From assembly GCA_032881465.1 (NCBI GenBank), contig CP126168.1, positions 682,001-746,000 of the forward strand: a stretch of DNA of 64,000 bases, given 5' to 3'. How positions within the stretch are numbered: the stretch's first letter is position 1; each line of letters opens with the position of its first letter. The translations under genes and the position numbers were made by a program. The DNA comes from Parvibaculaceae bacterium PLY_AMNH_Bact1. GTDB taxonomy: Bacteria > Pseudomonadota > Alphaproteobacteria > Parvibaculales > Parvibaculaceae. Below the pieces are notes generated by a model. The model was given only the letters and a program-made list of their open reading frames with translations. It was not told the DNA's origin and did no database searches. Shown in pieces: positions 28,335-36,138 of this stretch.

Positions 28335-28354
28335 TCGTTTAATTTACTAAACGA
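28335..28354. promoter_or_regulatory. 20-base palindromic operator candidate next to the cupin-XRE start
   Basis: TCGTTTA (28335-28341), spacer ATTTAC, TAAACGA (28348-28354): a perfect 7-bp inverted repeat that directly abuts the regulator's start codon (28334). It occupies the space where a Shine-Dalgarno sequence would be. It lies in the 123-bp region shared with the divergent class III aminotransferase gene. Confidence 0.6.
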
Positions 28355-28457
28355 GCAGGATTTGTCACGTGCTCTCTTGGTTGCGTGAGAGCAGTCCAGA
28401 GCGTTCAATTGGCCGAGCGTAGCGAGGGATAACACCTGTAGAGGCGAGGGACACGCA

Positions 28458-29816
28458 ATGGCTGAGGCCGGAACCACAGAAAATCAGTCGGCGAACGGAG
28501 CGCCAAATGACCTGGAAGCTTTCTGGCTACCTTTCACGCCCAACCGGCATTTTAAGCGGGACCCGCGCATCGTTTCCCGTGCGAAGGACATGCACTACTT
28601 CAAACCTGATGGCTCGCCTGTGTTGGATGGGACCGCTGGGCTTTGGTGCTCTAATGCGGGCCATTGCCGGGAGCCTATTGTCGAGGCGATCCAGGCACAG
28701 GCAGCAGAGTTGGATTTTGCACCGACGTTTCAGTTCTCTCATCCAAAGGCCTTTGAGGTTGCCAGTCGTTTGACGGCAATGGCACCCGATGGTCTCGACT
28801 ATGCGTTCTTCTGCAACTCGGGATCGGAAGCAGCGGACTCCGCGCTCAAAATGGCGCTCGCCTACCACCGCCTGAACGGTGAAGCTTCGCGAACCCGTTT
28901 CATCGGGCGCGCGCGCGGCTATCACGGCACAGGCTTTGGGGGTATTTCGGTTGGCGGGATTTCGCCAAACCGAAAATTCTACGGCTCCTTGCTGCCGGGG
29001 GTGGACCATCTTCCGCATACCTATAATCGGGAACGACAAGCGTTCAGCAAAGGCGAGCCCGAATGGGGCGCGCATCTGGCGGATGAGCTCGAAAACATCG
29101 TTGAGCTGCATGATGCGTCCACTGTTGCAGCCGTGATTGTGGAGCCCATGGCCGGGTCAACCGGAGTGCTGCCGCCACCCAAAGGATATCTCAAGCGACT
29201 GCGGGAAATTTGTACCCGCCACGGTATTCTCCTGATTTTTGATGAGGTGATTACAGCCTTTGGTCGGCTGGGCGCCGCGACGGCTGCAGAACGGTTTGGC
29301 GTCACGCCGGACCTCATGACCTTTGCCAAGGGCGTCACCGGCGGCACAGTACCCATGGGAGGCGTGCTGGTTTCCAAAGAGATTTATGACAGTTTCCAGG
29401 GCGAGGGTGGGCCAGACCACGCAATCGATCTCTTTCACGGCTATACTTATTCCGGCCATCCGCTGGCTATGGCGGCGGCGTTAGCGACTTTGGATCTTTA
29501 TCGGGACGAAGGTCTGTTCGAGCAGGCGGCCGCAAACGAAAGTGTTATGGCAGATGCGGCGCACGCCCTTCAAGACCATCCGTTGATGCTGGATATCAGA
29601 ACCATCGGTCTAGTGGCTGCGTTTGACTTGGCGTCTGTTGACGGGCTGCCGGGGAAACGCGGTTATGACGCCATGTGCCGTGCCTTTCATGACGAAGGCA
29701 TGATGATCCGCGTAACGGCTGACACGATCGCCTTTTCACCGCCGCTTATGGCGACGAAAGACCACATTATGGAAATGTTTGAGAAGTTCGGACGCGTGTT
29801 GGATGCGTGTTCTTAA
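28458..29816 (+). CDS. Class III aminotransferase (omega-amino acid:pyruvate type)
   Basis: A 452-residue PLP aminotransferase close in sequence style to beta-alanine:pyruvate transaminase. It starts FWLPFTPNRHFKRDPR, has NSGSEAADSALKMALAYHR and YHGTGFGG, and the motif LLIFDEVITAFGRLG before the PLP lysine in LMTFAKGVTGG. Divergent from a PuuR-like cupin regulator, it probably deaminates an omega-amino acid or amine, with the lyase and thioesterase acting on the carbon skeleton. The substrate is inferred only in general terms. Confidence 0.9.
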   Translation: MAEAGTTENQSANGAPNDLEAFWLPFTPNRHFKRDPRIVSRAKDMHYFKPDGSPVLDGTAGLWCSNAGHCREPIVEAIQAQAAELDFAPTFQFSHPKAFEVASRLTAMAPDGLDYAFFCNSGSEAADSALKMALAYHRLNGEASRTRFIGRARGYHGTGFGGISVGGISPNRKFYGSLLPGVDHLPHTYNRERQAFSKGEPEWGAHLADELENIVELHDASTVAAVIVEPMAGSTGVLPPPKGYLKRLREICTRHGILLIFDEVITAFGRLGAATAAERFGVTPDLMTFAKGVTGGTVPMGGVLVSKEIYDSFQGEGGPDHAIDLFHGYTYSGHPLAMAAALATLDLYRDEGLFEQAAANESVMADAAHALQDHPLMLDIRTIGLVAAFDLASVDGLPGKRGYDAMCRAFHDEGMMIRVTADTIAFSPPLMATKDHIMEMFEKFGRVLDACS

Positions 29817-29983
29817 ACAGCGAGGGAGTGGTTTGGTGTCATTTTGTCGCAAAGCAAATTTTCATTGCGGATTTAGTGCAAAGCGCCCTTGTAAATCAGC
29901 CCGCCCATCTTATCTCTCCCTCATGAGACGGCGATCGGCTAACAAAGCAGCACCCCCCTCCCGCTGCAGGCCTGATCCCACCC

Positions 29984-30019
29984 AGCCCCTGGCGCTCCCC
30001 TCGCCGGGGGCTTTCTTTT
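29984..30019 (+). terminator. Intrinsic terminator after the aminotransferase gene, in the 303-bp gap
   Basis: AGCCCC-T-GGCG pairs with CGCC-G-GGGGCT (29984-30012), followed by TTCTTTT. The last part, GGGGCTTTCTTTT, is repeated exactly at 30029-30041. Nothing else in the gap from 29817 to 30119 could be supported as a gene. Confidence 0.7.
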
Positions 30020-30119
30020 GGGCACCCAGGGGCTTTCTTTTCGACACTATGTCGCGGAAACGCGGCCAATCTCCAGCGCCACGCGTGTTATCTTTCTCCG
30101 GTTAATAGGGGGAGGCAAA

Positions 30120-31424
30120 GTGTCCAAGAAACGTCGCGCCGTCGTTTTGGGTGCATACGGTTTTATCGGGTCAGCCTGTGTTCGTGCACTCATGGGTGCC
30201 GACTATAAAGTCATTGGCATCGGTCGATCCGAAAGTGCGGCACGCCAATCCGCTATGGATATTGATTGGAGTATCCGGGATATCTCTACGACCACGGTTG
30301 ATGAATGGATAGAGTGCTTTGCTGACACTGACATTGTCGTAAATGCCTCGGGCGCGCTGCAAGATGGTCTGAAAGACAACCTGTATAAAATCCATGAGCA
30401 AGCCGTTGCGAGCATCGCAACAGCTCTGGCGGGCAGCCAAACGAAACTCATACACATATCTGCCGCCGGTGCATCGATAACTGCCGAGACTGAATTTATG
30501 CGCAGCAAGGCGCGCGGCGATGCGATCATTCAATCGTCTGATCTCAATTGGTGTATTCTCAGACCCACGCTGGTACTGGGTGCCCAGGCCTATGGGGGGA
30601 CTGCTCTTCTACGGGCTTGCGCTGCCACACCCCTTGTTGGCTTTAAGTGTTTTGAAAGTGCACAAGTGCAGACCATCTCATTGGATGAGCTTGCTGGGGC
30701 CGTTGTTACTGTCGCGAATGGCCTCGTGGCGTCCCGACAGACATACGATCTGACGGAGGCTGGACGCCAGAGCTTCTGGCTCCTCGTGAAAAGCGTGCGC
30801 AAGTGGTTAGGCTTTCCTAGCTGGAAAACCATAATCCCACTTCCCAAACCTGCTCTATCGCTATCGGTGGTGGTGGCGGATGGCCTTGGATGGCTTGGGT
30901 GGCGTGCACCGCTGCGCAAAAATGCGGTGCGAGAATTGTCACGTGGCATCAATGGTGATCCGAGCGCTTGGTTGGCAGCAGGTGGTGCGCGGTTTTCGTC
31001 TCTGGCCCAAACACTGGACGGTTTGCCTCAGACGAGTCAGGAGCGTGCGTTTGCACGCCTTTATCTCCTGTTGCCGATGTCGGTTTTTACCTTGTCAGCT
31101 TTTTGGATTCTCTCTGGCGTCATTGGTTTCTGGTCATTTGAGAGTGCGAAATCCATTCTCACCGAGCGTGGTTTTTCTGAGACCTGGGCCATGGGTTCCG
31201 TGGCGGTAGGCAGTCTGCTCGACATCTTCCTTGGCGGGCTTTTACTCGTACGAAGATGGTCCGCCCGCGCTGCAGCTGGAATGATCTTGCTATCTTTCGC
31301 CTACATGGCCGGTGCGGCCCTCTGGGCACCTGACCTGTGGGCTGATCCTCTGGGCGCCATGGTCAAAGTTGTACCGGGCCTACTACCTGCGCTCATGATC
31401 CTCATGCTCTTGGAGGATAGGTGA
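30120..31424 (+). CDS. NAD(P)-binding epimerase/SDR protein fused to a DoxX-like membrane domain
   Basis: A 434-residue two-domain protein. The N-terminal Rossmann part has GAYGFIGSACVRAL and an extended-SDR layout (ISAAGASI, LRPTLVLG). The C-terminal part (about residues 310-430) has four hydrophobic segments like DoxX/DUF4281-type membrane domains. The GTG at 30120 follows GGGGGAGG; an earlier in-frame start is not protein-like. It overlaps the DUF2269 gene by one base. Similar fusions exist in Proteobacteria, but their role is not established. Confidence 0.8.
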   Translation: MSKKRRAVVLGAYGFIGSACVRALMGADYKVIGIGRSESAARQSAMDIDWSIRDISTTTVDEWIECFADTDIVVNASGALQDGLKDNLYKIHEQAVASIATALAGSQTKLIHISAAGASITAETEFMRSKARGDAIIQSSDLNWCILRPTLVLGAQAYGGTALLRACAATPLVGFKCFESAQVQTISLDELAGAVVTVANGLVASRQTYDLTEAGRQSFWLLVKSVRKWLGFPSWKTIIPLPKPALSLSVVVADGLGWLGWRAPLRKNAVRELSRGINGDPSAWLAAGGARFSSLAQTLDGLPQTSQERAFARLYLLLPMSVFTLSAFWILSGVIGFWSFESAKSILTERGFSETWAMGSVAVGSLLDIFLGGLLLVRRWSARAAAGMILLSFAYMAGAALWAPDLWADPLGAMVKVVPGLLPALMILMLLEDR

Positions 31425-31903
31425 TGGCATATGAACTCTTGAAGTTTGTTCATATCGTCGGCGCATGCGTTCTTTTGGGGACGGGCGCCGGGATTGCCTT
31501 TTTTATGCTCTGGGCGCATCGAACAGGAGATGCGGTGTTTGTAGCCGCTACAGCGAACGCAGTTGTTGTTGCTGACTTTATCTTCACCGCTTCTGCCGTA
31601 TTTGTTCAGCCAGTGTCGGGTGTCCTCCTAGCGTGGGAGGCTGGATGGTCATTGTGGGAAGGCTGGATATTGCTGTCGCTGGGGCTTTACATCTTTGTTG
31701 GATGTTTCTGGTTGCCGGTTGTTTGGATTCAATTGCGAGTGAAGGACTTGGCCGCGGCGGCTGTTAAAGAGGGTAAGGCATTGCCACCCGCGTATCATTC
31801 TCTTTTCAGAATATGGTTCATCTGCGGGTTCCCCGCATTCTTCGCAGTTTTGGCCATTATCTGGCTGATGATAACGAGACCTGGTGTTTCCCTGGGCCTT
31901 TAG
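31424..31903 (+). CDS. DUF2269 family membrane protein
   Basis: A 159-residue protein with four hydrophobic segments (about residues 5-27, 42-62, 74-95, 130-150) and the family-typical start FVHIVGACVLLGTGAGIAFFM. ATG 31424 overlaps the preceding TGA and has GGAGG seven bases upstream; a GTG three bases earlier is possible. Coupling to the SDR-DoxX protein suggests the two act together in the membrane. Function unknown. Confidence 0.85.
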   Translation: MAYELLKFVHIVGACVLLGTGAGIAFFMLWAHRTGDAVFVAATANAVVVADFIFTASAVFVQPVSGVLLAWEAGWSLWEGWILLSLGLYIFVGCFWLPVVWIQLRVKDLAAAAVKEGKALPPAYHSLFRIWFICGFPAFFAVLAIIWLMITRPGVSLGL

Positions 31904-32754
31904 TCCTGCCTTTTCAGACCCAGTCGCCCAGCCATCATCTTATCGACGGTACGTTTAGGGAGTAGGCCCGGAAGGGTCCAATTCAATAAGCGCCCTGGGA
32001 CAACCGCATAGCGTGTTTTGGGGTTTTCTGTTGTCAGTGCTTTCCAAACGACACGACCGAGTTTCTCTGGCGGGAAACCCTTTTTGCCATTTGCGATCAT
32101 GTATTCCTTGATGCGGTCCAGAGCTGGTGCAAAGGGCCCATTTTGGTATTGGGTGACGTCTACTTCTTCCGCCTTGTCCCAGATCTTTGTGGCAACTGCG
32201 CCTGGCCCCACAATCACCACGTCGATGCCAAACAACATCAACTCTCGGCGCAGACTCTCAGTGACACCTTCCAGCCCGTGCTTGGAGGCCGCATAGGCGC
32301 CGAGGAACGGGGCGCCATTTTTCCCGGCAACAGAACTGATCATCACAATGCGTCCAGGCTCACCCGTGAGGTCTTTGTCGACGCCGAGCATCGGCGCGAA
32401 AGCCTGCGTCACGATCACCTGGCCTGTAATGTTCACCTCAAGCTGGTTTCGAAATTCATCAATAGGTTGGTTGAGGACGGGGCCAGGGGCTGCAATGCCC
32501 GCATTATTGACCAGTCCGAACAGGGTACTCCCGTTCAACGCCTCACGCACCTGACTTGCGGCCTTTGCAACTGCTGCCTCATCTGTCACATCAAAGAGAA
32601 GGGGTGTGAACAGGTCGCCAAATTCTGATTTGAGGCGATCTCCGTCTTCTGCTTTGCGGACACTGCCAAAAACATGAACGCCATTTTTGGTGAGAATTTT
32701 TGTGATGCCCCAGCCAATGCCGGTGGAAACACCTGTGACCACAACTGATTTCAT
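31900..32754 (-). CDS. Short-chain dehydrogenase/reductase
   Basis: A 284-residue classical SDR: VTGVSTGIGWGITKIL, NNAGIAAPGP and catalytic S-Y-K in MISSVAGKNGAPFLGAYAASKHGLEG. Its stop overlaps the convergent DUF2269 gene by 4 bases. The C-terminal part (YAVVPGRLLNWTLPGLLPKRTVDKMM) resembles SDRs annotated as retinol/steroid-type dehydrogenases. Substrate unknown. Confidence 0.88.
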   Translation of the reverse strand: MKSVVVTGVSTGIGWGITKILTKNGVHVFGSVRKAEDGDRLKSEFGDLFTPLLFDVTDEAAVAKAASQVREALNGSTLFGLVNNAGIAAPGPVLNQPIDEFRNQLEVNITGQVIVTQAFAPMLGVDKDLTGEPGRIVMISSVAGKNGAPFLGAYAASKHGLEGVTESLRRELMLFGIDVVIVGPGAVATKIWDKAEEVDVTQYQNGPFAPALDRIKEYMIANGKKGFPPEKLGRVVWKALTTENPKTRYAVVPGRLLNWTLPGLLPKRTVDKMMAGRLGLKRQD

Positions 32755-32799
32755 CTGCCTTTCCTCCCTATGCGCCCGACCCCGCGATTTCTTTCGAGG

Positions 32800-33246
32800 T
32801 CAAAGCTCCATTTCGTACCGCACCCAGTCTGTGCGGGTCGCGAGTTTGTCATATAGGTGTTGGGCAGTCTTATTGCTCGACGCGGTCTGCCAATAAATGC
32901 TTTGCCAGCCAGCCTCGCGACCACGCGCAGCCAGTGCTTCGATCAAAGCCCGCCCGGTACCTGTACCTCGGGCGGGCTCTGAAACGTAGAGATCCTCAAG
33001 ATAGCAAATCGGTCCCGGTCCCCAGGTACCCCCATGAAGAAGATAGTGGGTAAATCCGACCAGCTCGCCCGCCGTGTTGATGGCTCCGAGACCAAAAATA
33101 TTGCCACTGGCGAGCATGAGCCGCGCCCAGGTGTCTTCTGTGATTTCGGGCGCAAGCTCAGTTTCGTAAAAAGTCAGATAGCCCTGCCAGAGGGGAAGCC
33201 ACTGGGGCTTGTCCTCTGGCAGAAGCGGCCTGATTTGCATAGACAT
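32800..33246 (-). CDS. GNAT-family N-acetyltransferase
   Basis: A 148-residue acetyltransferase. ICYLEDLYVSEPARGTGTGRALIEAL contains the acetyl-CoA pyrophosphate loop (R-G-x-G-x-G/A) in place. It is the middle gene of a minus-strand run with SDR genes on both sides. The acceptor is unknown. Confidence 0.9.
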   Translation of the reverse strand: MSMQIRPLLPEDKPQWLPLWQGYLTFYETELAPEITEDTWARLMLASGNIFGLGAINTAGELVGFTHYLLHGGTWGPGPICYLEDLYVSEPARGTGTGRALIEALAARGREAGWQSIYWQTASSNKTAQHLYDKLATRTDWVRYEMEL

Positions 33247-33261
33247 AGCTTGTGTCCTGCG

Positions 33262-34026
33262 TCAGCTAATGGTCACACCACCATCAATGACCAGTCCCTG
33301 ACCTGTCATGAACGCCCCAGCTTTTGAAGACAGGAACACCGCAGCGCCAGCAATCTCGTCCGGCAGTCCGATGCGGCGAAGGGGGGCATTGGAGGTGGAA
33401 CGTTCGAGTGTTTCAGGGTTGTCCCAGAGCGCTTTGGCAAAATCTGTTTTGATAAGGCCTGGTGCAATCGCGTTCACGCGAACATTGTGAGGTCCAAATT
33501 CAACGGCGAGGTTCCGTGCAAGCTGGAAGTCAGCTGCCTTTGAAATGCAGTAAGCGCCGAGTACAGGAGACCCTTTAAGGCCACCAATTGAGGACACGAT
33601 AGTGATGTTGCCATCTTTGCGCTCAATCATCTGCGGCAGGACCATGTTGCAGAGCCAGTGATTGCTCTTCACGTTGGAGCTCATGATTTTGTCAAACGCC
33701 TCGTCGGGAATATCCGCTGCGGACCCATAGAACGGGTTGACCGCAGCGTTACAGACCAGCGAGTCAACCTTGCCCCACTTGTCATTGGTCGTGTCGACCA
33801 GGCGCTGCAGATCTTCCTTCGAGGAAATGTTACACGGGACAGCCATGGCTTTGTCAGGGAACTTAGCATTGATTTCTGCGGTCACCTTTTCGCAGGCATC
33901 TGCTTTGCGGCTGGAAATGACGACATTCGCGCCATGTTCGGCCATGCGGTGAGCGATGGCCTCGCCAATGCCGCGTGTAGAGCCGGTAATGATGGCGGTT
34001 TTGCCACTAAGGTCAAAAAGTTCCAT
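33262..34026 (-). CDS. Short-chain dehydrogenase/reductase (FabG-like)
   Basis: A 254-residue SDR with TGSTRGIGEAIAHRMAEHGA, CNAAVNP (replacing NNAG), and S-Y-K in IVSSIGGLKGSPVLGAYCISKAA. RVNAIAPGLIKTDFA and the ending GQGLVIDGGVTIS are typical of FabG-like enzymes. The 225-bp space to the OmpA gene holds no supported feature. Substrate unknown. Confidence 0.9.
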   Translation of the reverse strand: MELFDLSGKTAIITGSTRGIGEAIAHRMAEHGANVVISSRKADACEKVTAEINAKFPDKAMAVPCNISSKEDLQRLVDTTNDKWGKVDSLVCNAAVNPFYGSAADIPDEAFDKIMSSNVKSNHWLCNMVLPQMIERKDGNITIVSSIGGLKGSPVLGAYCISKAADFQLARNLAVEFGPHNVRVNAIAPGLIKTDFAKALWDNPETLERSTSNAPLRRIGLPDEIAGAAVFLSSKAGAFMTGQGLVIDGGVTIS

Positions 34027-34275
34027 GAAAAAGCGATCCTTCCTGTCAGATACCGGCTGTTCGGGCCGGTTTGTCGAATTTTTGTGATGACATTTTTACA
34101 CCGTTTGGAGGCATCTGCCAGACACAAGCGCTGAAACTTCGTGTTAGAGTGCCCAAATCGGACCAGTGATTTGGTCCTTGCGTGGGGTACGCAAACGATC
34201 TGAAACCGATAAAGGGGCGGCTTTCCCTAAGAAGCAGCACTCATCTCGGAAATGGGACAAGTCAGGAGTTATTCT

Positions 34276-34932
34276 ATGAAACGTATCGCAACCCTATTTG
34301 TCGCTAGCGCATTTGCGCTCTCGGCGTGTACCTCAGCAGACCCTTACACGGGCGAGCAGGGCGTCAACAATACGACCATAGGCGCGGGGCTTGGTGCTTT
34401 GGCGGGTGGCGTGGCTGGCGCACTCATTGGCGGCGGTGACTGGCGCAAGCGGGCGCTGATCGGTGCAGGCGTTGGCGCGCTCGCTGGTGGTGGCATTGGC
34501 TACTACATGGATCAGCAGGAAGCGAAACTGCGGCAGCGTCTACAAAACACGGGCGTATCCGTGACGCGTGTTGGCAATGACATCATTCTCAATATGCCCG
34601 GCAATATTACATTCGCGTCCGGCTCTGCAGACATCAATGCAAATTTCTACGAAGTTTTGAATTCCGTCGGCCTTGTGCTGGATGAATATGACAAATCGCT
34701 CGTCGATGTGTACGGCCATACAGATAGCGATGGTTCTGCTCAGTTTAACCAGTCTCTGTCTGAGCGGCGCGCTCAGTCTGTAGCTGCTTATCTGCAGACA
34801 CGCGGCATCTTGCGGGATCGCTTCTTCATTCGCGGCCTTGGCGAAAGCCAGCCAATTGCCTCCAATGCGACGGCTGCAGGCAAGGCTCAGAACCGTCGGG
34901 TGGAAATCCGGATTGCGCCGCTGACGGCATAA
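34276..34932 (+). CDS. OmpA-family outer-membrane lipoprotein (YiaD-like)
   Basis: A 218-residue lipoprotein with lipobox LSAC (Cys18), a glycine-zipper segment (GAGLGALAGGVAGALIGGGDW and a second copy, about residues 40-80) and a C-terminal OmpA peptidoglycan-binding domain (about 105-215; VYGHTDSDGSAQFNQSLSERRA, NRRVEI). It would tether the outer membrane to peptidoglycan. ATG 34276 follows AGGAG. A terminator follows the gene. Confidence 0.93.
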   Translation: MKRIATLFVASAFALSACTSADPYTGEQGVNNTTIGAGLGALAGGVAGALIGGGDWRKRALIGAGVGALAGGGIGYYMDQQEAKLRQRLQNTGVSVTRVGNDIILNMPGNITFASGSADINANFYEVLNSVGLVLDEYDKSLVDVYGHTDSDGSAQFNQSLSERRAQSVAAYLQTRGILRDRFFIRGLGESQPIASNATAAGKAQNRRVEIRIAPLTA

Positions 34933-34954
34933 GCTGATTACACCTGTTTGAGAT

Positions 34955-34985
34955 GGGCGCTTCACTTTGTTGGAGCGCCCTTTTT
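34955..34985 (+). terminator. Intrinsic terminator after the OmpA lipoprotein gene
   Basis: GGGCGCT (34955-34961) pairs with AGCGCCC (34974-34980), 12-base loop, followed by TTTTT. Confidence 0.85.
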
Positions 34986-34997
34986 GTTGCGCCTCGT

Positions 34998-35501
34998 TTA
35001 GTAGGGCGTCAGTGGATTGTAGGGCATATCCGTGTTGCCATAGTCAATGCCCATCCGGTGGAGTTCAGATGTGATCTGACTGCGATGATGGGTCTGATGA
35101 TTGAACATCTGAGCGATATAGAACCATCGGGGCAAGTGGCGCTCTCGTCCAAGCTGCTCGCTGTCGAAAGAGAGGATGTCGTCAAACCAGCTCTCGGATG
35201 TGGACTCAAAGAAATCTATGATTTCGTCATCAAGTGTTCCGCGGCTTTGCTTAAATCCATCGTAGGTCTCTGATTGCCGGACGGTGGGGTCAAAAGCGGG
35301 GATGTTGCCTGTCTTCGCCATGCCGAGCAGTGTCTGGTCTACATGTAGGATGTGATCGAGGGTTGCCAGAATGGATCCAAAAAAAAGACCCCGATCCTCC
35401 TCCAGGTCTTCAAGCGAAAGTGTGTCACACACGCCAAGCAACTTCTCGTTTTGCCACTGATTGTAGCGCGCCATCTCGCAGGCTGTTGGTTTGTAACTCA
35501 T
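34998..35501 (-). CDS. DinB-family protein
   Basis: A 167-residue four-helix-bundle protein of the DinB/YfiT-like group. The N-terminus ARYNQWQNEKLL, the middle ILATLDHILHVDQTLLG and the late MFNHQTHHRSQI supply the three metal-ligand histidines typical of the fold. Some members are thiol S-transferases; this one is unassigned. Its ATG overlaps the stop of the glutathione peroxidase gene by 4 bases. Confidence 0.87.
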   Translation of the reverse strand: MSYKPTACEMARYNQWQNEKLLGVCDTLSLEDLEEDRGLFFGSILATLDHILHVDQTLLGMAKTGNIPAFDPTVRQSETYDGFKQSRGTLDDEIIDFFESTSESWFDDILSFDSEQLGRERHLPRWFYIAQMFNHQTHHRSQITSELHRMGIDYGNTDMPYNPLTPY

Positions 35502-35974
35502 GAGAGCAAAGCATCAATCTCAGTGAGAAGGGACGCCTCCAGCGGTCCGACCTTGCTGGGAAAAGCACCCACAAGCTGACCATCCGGTCCAATCAGATAT
35601 TTGTGGAAGTTCCACTTTGGCGCCGCGCCTTCACCGGCTTCCGCCACAACCCATTTGTAAAACGGGTGGGCATCCTCTCCGAGCACAACCTGCTTGGTGA
35701 CCATCGGGAAGCTGACGGAATAATTGACCTCGCAAAAACTGACAATCTCGGATTCTGTGCCCGGTTCCTGGGCACCAAAATCGTTCGACGGCACGCCAAT
35801 CACCGTCAGACCTTTGTCGTTGTACCGCTCCCACAGGCCCTGCAAATCCCGATATTGTGGGGTGAACCCGCACTGACTGGCTGTATTGACGATCAACATG
35901 GGCCCGCCGGAAAAGTCGGAAAGAGCCAACTCGCCCCCTGAAATATGCTGAAAAGCAAATTGATGTGCGCTCAT
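35498..35974 (-). CDS. Glutathione peroxidase (cysteine type)
   Basis: A 158-residue peroxidase. NTASQCGFTPQY is the active-site segment with Cys in place of selenocysteine; WNFHKYLIG holds the catalytic Trp-Asn. It reduces hydroperoxides with glutathione or thioredoxin. ATG 35974 is preferred over the longer frame, giving MSAHQFAFQHIS. Coupled to the DinB gene by an ATGA overlap, which hints at a shared thiol-stress role. Confidence 0.93.
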   Translation of the reverse strand: MSAHQFAFQHISGGELALSDFSGGPMLIVNTASQCGFTPQYRDLQGLWERYNDKGLTVIGVPSNDFGAQEPGTESEIVSFCEVNYSVSFPMVTKQVVLGEDAHPFYKWVVAEAGEGAAPKWNFHKYLIGPDGQLVGAFPSKVGPLEASLLTEIDALLS

Positions 35975-36138
35975 GACGTGCCTCCTTGCAAGTTTTCGCT
36001 GCGTTGGGGTCATCTTATGCGGATCGCCCGGCGCATGGTTAACACTTTCTCAAAGACTCACTGCCACTGTCTCAAACTGGGAAATAGGCGGCCTAAACCA
36101 TATTGAGGTGGGCCTTGAGACAGATGAGGAAGAGTGCC

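Noticed and set aside
35498-35974. Possible selenocysteine in the glutathione peroxidase
   Set aside because: The active site codes for Cys (NTASQCGFTPQY), with no in-frame TGA.
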